DNA of 64,000 bases. Source: Rhizorhabdus histidinilytica. GTDB lineage: Bacteria > Pseudomonadota > Alphaproteobacteria > Sphingomonadales > Sphingomonadaceae. The stretch spans positions 1 through 64,000 of the forward strand of contig NZ_FUYM01000011.1 of assembly GCF_900167915.1 (NCBI RefSeq), read 5' to 3'. The notes under the pieces are model-generated. The model worked only from the letters and a program-made list of their open reading frames with translations. It was not told the origin of the DNA and did not search any database. Below are positions 57,442 through 64,000 of the stretch, in pieces (the stretch's first letter is position 1; the number at the start of each line of letters is the position of its first letter). A program made the translations under genes and the position numbers.

Positions 57442-58448
57442 AGGCGCTCCTTCTCATCGCCCTGCCGGGCCTCGCGCTCGCCGCGCCGGCCTTCGCGCAG
57501 CATGCGCATCATCATGGACCCGGCATGGCGATGCCAGCACCGGCGGCGTCGGCTCCCCAGCCAGAGCAGACCGATCCACATGCCGGCCACAACATGACCC
57601 CGGCACCGGAGCCGGAGCCGGCGCCGGCGCCGGCAGATCCGCATGCGCACCATCGCCAAGCGCCGGCGCCCGCCCCGGCCGCCGATGCGACGGGCACCGA
57701 CCTGCCAGCCGGGAGCGCGCCGCCCCCGCCGGTGCAGCGCGATCGCCTGGCCGATCGCTTCTGGGGCGCGGAGGCGATGGCGCCCGCGCAGGCGCACATG
57801 CTCCACGAACACGGCTCGATGCCGCAGCGGCAGGTGATCCTCAACCTGCTCGAGCGGCAGTTCCGCGACGGCCGCGACGGCTATCGCTGGGACGGGCAGG
57901 CCTGGTTCGGCGGCGACATCGACCGTTTCCTGCTCACCACCGAGGGCGAGGCGACACGGGGCGAGGGCGTCGAGGCGGGCGAGGTGCAGGCGCTCTGGTC
58001 GCACGCGCTCGATCCCTATTGGAACCTGCAGGCGGGCGTCCGGCAGGATGTCCAGCGCGGGCCCGACCGAAGCTATGCGACGGTTGGTGTCGAGGGGCTC
58101 GCCCCCTATTGGTTCGACCTGGAGGCGCGGCTGTTCCTGTCGAACAAGGGTGACCTGCTCGCCCGGCTCGAAGGGCACTACGACCAGCGCATCACCCAGC
58201 GCCTTGTCCTCCAGCCGCGGGTGGAGGTCGAGCTGTCGGCGCAGGACGTGCCCGAAAGCGGCATCGGATCGGGCCTGTCGACGATCGAGGCCGGGCTGCG
58301 GCTGCGTTACGAGATCGTCCGTGAGTTCGCCCCCTATGTCGGCTTCAACTGGGAAAGGCGGTTCGGCGACACGGCCCGCTACGCCCGGCTGGCCGGCGAG
58401 GACGTGACCTCGAAGGGCGTCGTCGCGGGCATCCGCTTCTGGTTCTGA
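57438..58448 (+). CDS. copB: Copper resistance protein CopB
   Basis: Outer-membrane copper-binding protein of 336 aa. Signal peptide MKALLLIALPGLALAAPAFAQ is followed by a His/Met/Pro-rich region with HAHHHGPGMAMP and DPHAGHNMTP. From about residue 95 the family barrel begins (RFWGAEAMAPAQ ... MLHEHG) and continues through WSHALDPYWNLQAGVRQD to the end, GIRFWF. Translationally coupled to copA. A terminator hairpin follows. Confidence 0.94.
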   Translation: MKALLLIALPGLALAAPAFAQHAHHHGPGMAMPAPAASAPQPEQTDPHAGHNMTPAPEPEPAPAPADPHAHHRQAPAPAPAADATGTDLPAGSAPPPPVQRDRLADRFWGAEAMAPAQAHMLHEHGSMPQRQVILNLLERQFRDGRDGYRWDGQAWFGGDIDRFLLTTEGEATRGEGVEAGEVQALWSHALDPYWNLQAGVRQDVQRGPDRSYATVGVEGLAPYWFDLEARLFLSNKGDLLARLEGHYDQRITQRLVLQPRVEVELSAQDVPESGIGSGLSTIEAGLRLRYEIVREFAPYVGFNWERRFGDTARYARLAGEDVTSKGVVAGIRFWF

Positions 58449-58460
58449 CCCAAAGGGAGC

Positions 58461-58483
58461 GGGCGGGGCGCGATGCCCCGCCC
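58461..58483 (+). terminator. Terminator after copB
   Basis: Perfect 9-bp stem GGGCGGGGC / GCCCCGCCC with loop GCGAT, 13 bases after the copB stop. The remainder of the gap to the tRNA (58484-58704) shows no gene apart from a putative tRNA promoter. Confidence 0.7.
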
Positions 58484-58636
58484 ACCCGAGGGACTCGCAG
58501 GCCGGAGGAACAGGGAGCGGTTGCGAGGGGTGCGCTCCCTTCGCCCGGACCACCGTGAAGTTTCGAGACGGATAGCCGCCCCGCCGGATAAGTTTCGCGT
58601 AAAGCGCCGGAAGCGTGCGCGCGGCGCGAACAGCAT

Positions 58637-58665
58637 TTGACGCTTTTCGAGGGCAGGGCTAAAGG
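58637..58665 (+). promoter_or_regulatory. Putative promoter of tRNA-Gly
   Basis: TTGACG (58637-58642), 17-base spacer, TAAAGG (58660-58665), 39 bases before the tRNA. The spacing is good, the -10 is weak. Confidence 0.45.
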
Positions 58666-58704
58666 CTGCTCACCACGGGCCGTACGGCCGCTGGGCACCG
58701 ATGA

Positions 58705-58778
58705 GCGGGCGTAGCATAGTGGTAATGCTCCAGCCTTCCAAGCTGGCTAGGAGGGTTCGATTCCCTTCGCCCGCTCCA
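58705..58778 (+). tRNA. tRNA-Gly (anticodon UCC)
   Basis: Full cloverleaf: acceptor GCGGGCG / CGCCCGC, anticodon stem CCAGC / GCTGG with loop CTTCCAA (anticodon TCC at 58737-58739), a T-arm GAGGGTTCGATTCCCTTC-like segment, discriminator T and encoded CCA (58776-58778). The loop sequence decodes GGA/GGG. Confidence 0.95.
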
Positions 58779-58842
58779 TCGATACGTCAGCTTCTTCGTG
58801 AATGACGCAGGGTCAGCCCGGCCATGATTGACTTTGTCCGAT

Positions 58843-58865
58843 CATGTACTATTTGAAGTTACATG
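58843..58865. promoter_or_regulatory. Inverted repeat overlapping the Rrf2 start
   Basis: CATGTA (58843-58848) and TACATG (58860-58865), exact inverted arms 11 bases apart; the ATG start of the Rrf2 gene lies in the right arm. A likely autoregulatory operator of the Rrf2 protein, with little Shine-Dalgarno present. Confidence 0.55.
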
Positions 58866-59321
58866 AAGCGCGACAGTCGATTATCAGGCGTGCTCCATGT
58901 GCTGTTGCACATGGCGGAACAGGACGGCCCCGTGACCTCGGAGGTGCTGGCGAAGGCGATGGACACCAATCCGGTCGTCGTCCGCCGGGTCATGGCGGGG
59001 TTGCGCGAGCAGGGGCTGGTCCGGTCGGAAAAGGGCCATGGCGGCGGCTGGACGATCGCCCGGCCGCTCGACGGCATCACGCTTCGGGACATTTACGACG
59101 CGTTGGGCGGTCCCTCGCTGCTGGCGATGGGGCATCGGACCGAGGCGCCGGGCTGCCTGGTCGAGCAGGCGGTCAACGCGGCGCTCGGACGGGCCTTCCA
59201 CGATGCCGAGGGGCTGCTGCTCGCGCGTTTCGGGGAGGTCACGCTGGCGATGCTCAGCGCCGATTTCCACGCACGCATGACGGCCCGTCCACTGGGCCGC
59301 AAGGAGATCGACCATGGCTGA
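58863..59321 (+). CDS. Rrf2-family transcriptional regulator
   Basis: Winged-helix regulator of 152 aa. MKRDSRLSGVLHVLLHMAEQ, TSEVLAKAMDTNPVVVRRVMAGL and the wing EKGHGGGWTIARPL are typical. Only one Cys (APGCLVEQA) is in the region where Fe-S members carry three, so it probably does not hold a cluster and resembles YwnA-like members. Overlaps the methyltransferase by 8 bases, so both are one operon. Confidence 0.92.
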   Translation: MKRDSRLSGVLHVLLHMAEQDGPVTSEVLAKAMDTNPVVVRRVMAGLREQGLVRSEKGHGGGWTIARPLDGITLRDIYDALGGPSLLAMGHRTEAPGCLVEQAVNAALGRAFHDAEGLLLARFGEVTLAMLSADFHARMTARPLGRKEIDHG

Positions 59322-60012
59322 AGACGGTGCGCTGGATTTCATGAAGGGCTTCCGGGACGCGGAGAAGGTCGCCCAATATCCGGACGGCCCGCGCCGCTTC
59401 GTGCCGGGGCTGGAGGCGGTCCACCGCATGACCGGCCTTCTGCTGGCCGAGCGGGTGCCCGACGACGGCCGCGTCCTGGTGCTTGGCGCAGGCGGTGGAC
59501 TGGAATTGAAGGCACTGGCCGAGGCGCATCCGGGCTGGAGCTTCGTCGGCGTCGATCCGGCGGCGGAGATGCTCGCCCTCGCCGAACGCAGGTTGGGGCC
59601 GCTGATGGAGCGGGTCGAACTGGTCGAGGGCTATATCGACGATGCGCCCGCCGGGCCGTTCGACGGGGCGACCTGCCTGCTGACGCTCCATTTCCTCGAC
59701 GCCGAGGAGCGCTGCCGCACCGCCGCCGCGATCCGCGAGCGGCTGCATCCGGGCGCGCCCTTCGTCGCGATGCACGGCAGTTTCCCGCAAGGGAAGGGCG
59801 AACGCGCGCTCTGGCTGTCGCGCTACGCGGCCTTCGCGGTCTCGTCGGGGGTCGATCCCGCGCTGGCGGAGAATGCCCGCGATTCGGTCGACCGCGCCGT
59901 CAACATGTTCACACCCGAGCAGGACGAGACGATCCTGCGCGCGGCGGGTTTCGCCGATCTGAGCCTGTTCTACGCGGCCTTCACCTGGCGCGGCTGGGTC
60001 GGCACGGCGTGA
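59314..60012 (+). CDS. SAM-dependent methyltransferase (class I)
   Basis: Rossmann-fold methyltransferase of 232 aa. The SAM motif I is VLVLGAGGGLELKAL, motif post-I FVGVDPAAEMLALAERRL, then DGATCLLTLHFLDAEERCR. The methyl acceptor is unknown. The ATG lies inside the Rrf2 gene, and the only regulator nearby is Rrf2. The pair may be a small self-regulated detoxification operon. Confidence 0.9.
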   Translation: MAEDGALDFMKGFRDAEKVAQYPDGPRRFVPGLEAVHRMTGLLLAERVPDDGRVLVLGAGGGLELKALAEAHPGWSFVGVDPAAEMLALAERRLGPLMERVELVEGYIDDAPAGPFDGATCLLTLHFLDAEERCRTAAAIRERLHPGAPFVAMHGSFPQGKGERALWLSRYAAFAVSSGVDPALAENARDSVDRAVNMFTPEQDETILRAAGFADLSLFYAAFTWRGWVGTA

Positions 60013-60015
60013 GGC

Positions 60016-61884
60016 TCAGCCTTCCGCCTTCTCCACCCGAACCAGCATGGCGCCCTCGCTCACCTGGCCGCCGACGCTGGCCTTGAGTTCGGCGACGATG
60101 CCGTCGAACGGAGCGAGCATCGCCTGCTCCATCTTCATCGCTTCGAGCACCAGCAGCTTCTGGCCCTTGGTCACGGCGTCGCCCTCGGCGACCTCGACCG
60201 CGATCACCTTGCCCGGCATCGGCGCCAGCAGCGCGCCGTCGGACACGGCCCCGCCGCCGCCGGCATGGTCGGCGCGCGGCGCTTCGATCGGCCAGGCCTC
60301 GCCGTCGAGGAACAGCAGCGTCTCGCCGCCCACCGCGCGCAGCTTGCCGCCGGCCGCGCCATCGTCGAGCGCGACGAGATGGCTGTGTCCCGCCACCTCG
60401 ACCTCGACCCGCCGCTCGGCCGTCGCATTGGTGCGGAAGCCGGTCAGGCTGGTCCAGGCGCCGGCGCCCTCGGGCAGCAGCGCGCGGGCCGCGGCTTGCT
60501 GCACCGCTTCCGAGGGCTCGGCGGGGGGAACGAGCCGGTCGGCGTGTCGTTCGATGAAGCCGGTGTCGACATGGCCGGCGACGAAATCGGGATCGGCCGC
60601 CGCGCGCGCCAGGAAGGCGGCGTTGGTGCGGACCGGCCAGACCTCGACCCGCGCTGCCGCCTGGGCCAGCTTCGCCGCCGCCGCCGGGCGGCTCGGCGCC
60701 GCGACGATCAGCTTGGCGATCATCGGATCATAATAGGGCGACACCTCGCCGCCCTCCTCGACGCCGCTGTCGACGCGGATGCCGCGCGGCAGGCGCAGCC
60801 GGGTGAGCGGGCCGGTCGACGGCAGGAAGCCGTTCGACGGATTCTCGGCATAGAGCCGCGCCTCCATCGCCCAGCCGTTGATCGAGAGCTGCTCCTGCGT
60901 CTTGGGCAGCGGCTCGCCCGAGGCGACGCGGAGCTGCCATTCGACCAGGTCCTGGCCGGTGATCGCCTCGGTCACCGGATGCTCGACCTGCAGCCGAGTG
61001 TTCATCTCCATGAACCAGATACGATCGGCGCGCAGCCCCTCGGAGGCATCGGCGATGAACTCGATCGTGCCCGCGCCGACATAGTCGACCGCCTTGGCCG
61101 CCTTGACCGCCGCCTCGCAGACGGCGGCGCGGGTGGCCGCGTCCATGCCGGGGGCGGGGGCCTCCTCGATCACCTTCTGGTGGCGGCGCTGGAGCGAGCA
61201 GTCGCGTTCGAACAGGTGGACGACATGGCCGTGCCGGTCGCCGAACACCTGCACCTCGATGTGCCGCGGGCCGAGGATGTACTTCTCGATCAGCACGCGG
61301 TCGTCGCCGAAGGAGGAGGCCGCCTCGCGCTGGCAGGACAGGAGCGCGTCGGCGAAGTCTTCCGGGCGGTCGACCTTGCGCATGCCCTTGCCGCCGCCGC
61401 CGGCGACCGCCTTGATCAGTACCGGATAGCCGATCCGGTCGGCCTCGGCCTTGAGATGGGCGGGATCCTGGTCCTCGCCCATATAGCCGGGCGTGACCGG
61501 CACGCCCGCCTCGACCATCAGCTTCTTGGCGGCGTCCTTCAGGCCCATGGCGCGGATCGAATGGGCGGGCGCGCCGACCCAGACGAGGCCGGCGGCCCCC
61601 ACGGCCTCGGCGAACTCGGCATTTTCCGAGAGGAAGCCGTAGCCGGGGTGGATCGCCTCGGCGCCGGTTGCCTTCGCGGCCTCCAGGATCTTCGCCTGGA
61701 CCAGATAGGATTCGCGCGCCGGCGCCGGGCCTATGCAGACCGCCTCGTCCGCCTCGCGCACGAAGGGCATGGCGGCGTCAACGTCCGAATGCACCGCGAC
61801 GGTGCGGATGCCCATCTTCCGCGCGGTGCGGATGATGCGGCGGGCGATCTCGCCGCGATTGGCGATAAGGAGCGAGCGGATCAT
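60016..61884 (-). CDS. mccA: Methylcrotonyl-CoA carboxylase, biotin-containing alpha subunit
   Basis: Biotin-dependent carboxylase subunit of 622 aa in leucine/isovalerate catabolism. The biotin carboxylase domain starts MIRSLLIANRGEIARRIIRTA, the ATP-grasp loop is AVAGGGGKGMRKV, and EMNTRLQVEHPVTEAITG is the catalytic Arg/Glu region. The biotinyl lysine is K584 in EAMKMEQ. The partner mccB lies upstream, separated by a repeat-bearing gap of 181 bases. Propionyl- or geranyl-CoA carboxylase is less likely given the partner sequence and the isovaleryl-CoA dehydrogenase gene. Confidence 0.93.
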   Translation of the reverse strand: MIRSLLIANRGEIARRIIRTARKMGIRTVAVHSDVDAAMPFVREADEAVCIGPAPARESYLVQAKILEAAKATGAEAIHPGYGFLSENAEFAEAVGAAGLVWVGAPAHSIRAMGLKDAAKKLMVEAGVPVTPGYMGEDQDPAHLKAEADRIGYPVLIKAVAGGGGKGMRKVDRPEDFADALLSCQREAASSFGDDRVLIEKYILGPRHIEVQVFGDRHGHVVHLFERDCSLQRRHQKVIEEAPAPGMDAATRAAVCEAAVKAAKAVDYVGAGTIEFIADASEGLRADRIWFMEMNTRLQVEHPVTEAITGQDLVEWQLRVASGEPLPKTQEQLSINGWAMEARLYAENPSNGFLPSTGPLTRLRLPRGIRVDSGVEEGGEVSPYYDPMIAKLIVAAPSRPAAAAKLAQAAARVEVWPVRTNAAFLARAAADPDFVAGHVDTGFIERHADRLVPPAEPSEAVQQAAARALLPEGAGAWTSLTGFRTNATAERRVEVEVAGHSHLVALDDGAAGGKLRAVGGETLLFLDGEAWPIEAPRADHAGGGGAVSDGALLAPMPGKVIAVEVAEGDAVTKGQKLLVLEAMKMEQAMLAPFDGIVAELKASVGGQVSEGAMLVRVEKAEG

Positions 61885-61913
61885 AGGGCCTTCCCCTGGG
61901 ATGTGCAGAACCC

Positions 61914-62002
61914 GTCATGCTGAACGTGTTTCAGCATCCACCAGGCCACGGGAGCCTGCCTGCGTTGAAGGGTGGATCCTGAAACAAGTTCAGGATGACG
62001 AC
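61914..62002. repeat. Inverted hairpin repeat pair, family B, copies 2 and 3
   Basis: ATGCTGAA-cgtg(t)-TTCAGCAT at about 61917-61937 and ATCCTGAA-acaag-TTCAGGAT at about 61976-61996, oriented head to head (CGTCAT...CCACC / GGTGG...GATGACG). It lies between mccB and mccA. The 181-base gap shows no gene. Confidence 0.75.
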
Positions 62003-62065
62003 CGGGGAGAAGATCGGTCCCCTTCCCCGTTCCGGGGAGGAATTTTGGGTTTCGATCGGCCATAT

Positions 62066-63667
62066 TCACATCCGGAACACGCCGAACTCCGCGCGATCGG
62101 GGATCGGGGCGTTCAGCGTGGTGGCGAGGGCGAGGCCGAGGACATCGCGGGTCTGGGCGGGGTCGATGATCCCGTCGTCCCACATCCGCGCCGTCGCATA
62201 ATAGGGATTGCCCTCGTCCTCATATTTCTGGCGGATCGGCGCCTTGAAGGCCTCGGCCTGCTCGGGCGTCCAGCTGTCTGCGTCGCGGTGGACGGTGGCC
62301 AGCACCGACGCCGCCTGCTCGCCGCCCATCACGCTGATCCGCGCATTGGGCCAGGTGAACAGGAAGCGCGGCTGATAGGCGCGGCCGCACATGCCGTAAT
62401 TGCCGGCGCCGAAGCTGCCGCCGATCAGCACGGTGATCTTGGGCACGCTGGCGGTGGCGACGGCGGTCACCAGCTTGGCGCCGTTCTTGGCGATGCCCTC
62501 CGCCTCGTACTTGCCGCCGACCATGAAGCCCGAGATGTTCTGGAGGAACAGCAGCGGCACCCGGCGCTGACAGGCGAGCTCGATGAAATGCGCGCCCTTG
62601 AGCGCGCTTTCGGAGAAGAGCACGCCATTATTGGCGAGGATCGCCACCGGCTGGCCCCAGATATGGGCGAAGCCGCAGACCAGCGTGGTGCCGTAGAGCG
62701 GCTTGAACTCGTGCAGCTCCGATCCGTCGACGATCCGCGCGATCACCTCGTGCACGTCATAGGGAGCGCGGACGTCCTGCGGCACGATGCCGTAAAGTTC
62801 GGCCGGGTCGAACAGCGGCGCCCTGGGATCGGCCCGGTTGACCGGCGTGGGGGACGGCGGCTGCAACGTCGCGACGATATCGCGCACGATCAGCAGCGCG
62901 TGCTCGTCATTCTCGGCGAGATGGTCGACCACGCCCGACCTGCGCGCGTGCAGGTCGCCGCCGCCGAGGTCCTCGGCGGTGATCACCTCGCCGGTCGCGG
63001 CCTTCACCAGCGGCGGGCCGGCGAGGAAGATCGTGCCCTGGTTGCGCACGATCACGGTCTCGTCCGACATGGCGGGGACATAGGCGCCGCCCGCCGTGCA
63101 GCTTCCCATGACGCAGGCGATCTGGGGAATGCCCTCGGCAGACATCTGCGCCTGGTTGAAGAAGATGCGGCCGAAATGGTCGCGATCGGGGAATACCTCC
63201 GCCTGGTGGGGCAGGTTGGCGCCGCCCGAATCGACCAGGTAGATGCAGGGAAGCCGGTTCTCGCGTGCGATTTCCTGCGCGCGCAGATGCTTCTTTACCG
63301 TCATCGGGAAATAGGCGCCGCCCTTCACCGTCGGGTCATTGGCGACGATCATGCAATGGCGGCCCCGGACGCTGCCGATGCCGGCGATCATGCCCGCGCC
63401 GGGCGGGCCGCCTTCCTTGTCGTACATGCCGTTGGCGGCGAGCTGGCCGATCTCGAGGAAGGGGGAACCCGGATCGAGCAGCCGATGCACGCGGTCGCGC
63501 GGCAGCAACTTGCCGCGCGCGACATGGCGCTCGCGATGCGCCTCCGATCCGCCCAGCGCGGCGGCGGCGACACGGGCGCGCAACTCGTCGGCCAGCGCGC
63601 GGTTATGCGCGGCGTTGGCGGCGAAAGCTTCCGAAGCGGTGTCCGCGAGGGTCGTGAGCCGAGTCAT
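62066..63667 (-). CDS. mccB: Methylcrotonyl-CoA carboxylase, carboxyltransferase beta subunit
   Basis: Carboxyltransferase subunit of 533 aa. Marker segments are [80 protein letters not shown] and [15 protein letters not shown], which distinguish MCC beta from propionyl-CoA carboxylase beta. It carboxylates 3-methylcrotonyl-CoA with MccA. The start codon lies 5 bases from a G-run that belongs to a palindromic repeat, which thus supplies its Shine-Dalgarno. Confidence 0.94.
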   Translation of the reverse strand: MTRLTTLADTASEAFAANAAHNRALADELRARVAAAALGGSEAHRERHVARGKLLPRDRVHRLLDPGSPFLEIGQLAANGMYDKEGGPPGAGMIAGIGSVRGRHCMIVANDPTVKGGAYFPMTVKKHLRAQEIARENRLPCIYLVDSGGANLPHQAEVFPDRDHFGRIFFNQAQMSAEGIPQIACVMGSCTAGGAYVPAMSDETVIVRNQGTIFLAGPPLVKAATGEVITAEDLGGGDLHARRSGVVDHLAENDEHALLIVRDIVATLQPPSPTPVNRADPRAPLFDPAELYGIVPQDVRAPYDVHEVIARIVDGSELHEFKPLYGTTLVCGFAHIWGQPVAILANNGVLFSESALKGAHFIELACQRRVPLLFLQNISGFMVGGKYEAEGIAKNGAKLVTAVATASVPKITVLIGGSFGAGNYGMCGRAYQPRFLFTWPNARISVMGGEQAASVLATVHRDADSWTPEQAEAFKAPIRQKYEDEGNPYYATARMWDDGIIDPAQTRDVLGLALATTLNAPIPDRAEFGVFRM

Positions 63668-63672
63668 AGCCC

Positions 63673-63803
63673 CCCCTCCCTTTCAAGGGAGGGGTGGGTG
63701 CGAGCGCAGCGAGCCTGCTCCATCGTTCCGTAGAACTCCGCAAAGGGCATCGAGCCCTTTGCTCCGTCACCCACCCCTACGCCCCTCCCTTGAAAGGGAG
63801 GGG
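63673..63803. repeat. Large inverted repeat between isovaleryl-CoA dehydrogenase and mccB
   Basis: Left arm CCCCTCCCTTTCAAGGGAGGGG followed by TGGGTG (63673-63700). Right arm CACCCACCCC, then TACG, then CCCCTCCCTTGAAAGGGAGGGG-like (63768-63803). The right arm has about 8 extra bases. A central hairpin CAAAGGGC-atcga-GCCCTTTG-like sits at about 63741-63761. Each arm is itself a palindrome, as in MITE/REP-like elements. Confidence 0.75.
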
Positions 63804-63818
63804 GAGTGACGTGCGGCC

Positions 63819-64000
63819 TCACGCCACGCCCCCGATGACTTCCCGGCCGATCAGCATGCGGCGGATCTCGTTGGTGCCGGCGCCGATGTCGAGCAGCTTG
63901 GCGTCGCGCATGTAGCGCTCGACCGGCCAGTCCTTGGTGTAGCCCGCGCCGCCCAGCGCCTGGACCGCCTCGTTGGCGACCTTCACCGCATTTTCGCTGG
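63819..64000 (-). CDS. ivd: Isovaleryl-CoA dehydrogenase, C-terminal part (cut by window end)
   Basis: The last 59 codons and stop of an acyl-CoA dehydrogenase. The encoded end has [41 protein letters not shown], and a final GGVA. The IGAGTNEI form (Gly-Ala in place of YEGT) is typical of isovaleryl-CoA dehydrogenases, whose base lies elsewhere. It is upstream of mccB on the same strand, giving the usual order ivd-mccB-mccA. Only the C-terminus is visible, so the assignment relies on context. Confidence 0.82.
   Translation of the reverse strand, partial: SENAVKVANEAVQALGGAGYTKDWPVERYMRDAKLLDIGAGTNEIRRMLIGREVIGGVA

Noticed and set aside
1-64000. CRISPR array, prophage, insertion sequence or rRNA operon
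   Set aside because: No regularly spaced direct repeats, no integrase, transposase or phage structural gene, and no rRNA signature were seen.

Overview
The window is high-GC DNA from an alphaproteobacterium, most probably a sphingomonad (Sphingomonas/Rhizorhabdus-like). This rests on three large TonB-dependent receptors, many single-alpha-subunit Rieske oxygenases, an OmpA with a long polyproline linker, and dense short palindromic intergenic repeats. The species is not identified. No rRNA, prophage, insertion sequence or CRISPR array is visible; the single RNA gene is tRNA-Gly(UCC) at about 58.7 kb.

Layout. (1) 0.2-1.3 kb: ompA-like gene with a strong terminator. (2) 1.4-5.6 kb: minus-strand thiolase-like / DUF35-like / CaiB CoA-transferase operon, a ThuA-like gene and a TetR regulator. 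(3) 5.6-28.7 kb: a catabolic island of divergent operons: SDR-Rieske-E1alpha-E1beta-E2; ABM-acyl-CoA ligase-ABM; a TonB receptor; VOC-CMD; two tandem Rieske oxygenases; four SDRs in all; VOC and TIM-barrel proteins; and Rieske-acyl-CoA dehydrogenase-ferredoxin-flavodoxin-like reductase. Eight copies of one near-palindromic site, AAACAWTCATGNNTG(T/A)TTTT, lie only in the control regions of these operons and of tetR, so this looks like one TetR regulon. (4) 28.7-30.8 kb: MaoC-like, TesB-like and DJ-1/PfpI proteins. (5) 30.9-39.2 kb: a MalT/LuxR-type regulator followed by a second module of TonB receptor, Rieske oxygenase, SRPBCC protein and AMP ligase. (6) 39.3-47.3 kb: OmpR/EnvZ-type two-component system, carbonic anhydrase-SulP pair, two outer-membrane proteins and a small membrane protein. 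(7) 47.3-55.0 kb: GlcG-like protein, PQQ alcohol dehydrogenase with cytochrome c domain, TonB receptor, AraC regulator and a secreted amidohydrolase. (8) 55.0-58.5 kb: copper resistance genes (Cys-rich peptide, copA, copB). (9) 58.7-60.0 kb: tRNA, Rrf2 regulator, methyltransferase. (10) 60.0-64.0 kb: leucine/isovalerate degradation (mccA, mccB, truncated isovaleryl-CoA dehydrogenase).

How it may work together (inference): the TonB receptor imports a hydrophobic substrate; the Rieske oxygenases and SDRs make hydroxyl and keto groups; the ligase and CoA-transferase activate acids; the acetoin-dehydrogenase-like E1/E2 complex cleaves a ketol or diketone to an acyl-CoA; and the acyl-CoA dehydrogenase, PECR-like SDR, MaoC, thiolase-fold/DUF35 pair and thioesterase process the side chain. 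The substrate cannot be read from sequence; a terpenoid, steroid-like or alkyl-aromatic compound would fit. The most interesting candidates for new biology are this regulon, its Rieske/E1-E2 operon, and a thiolase-fold protein that lacks both catalytic cysteines.
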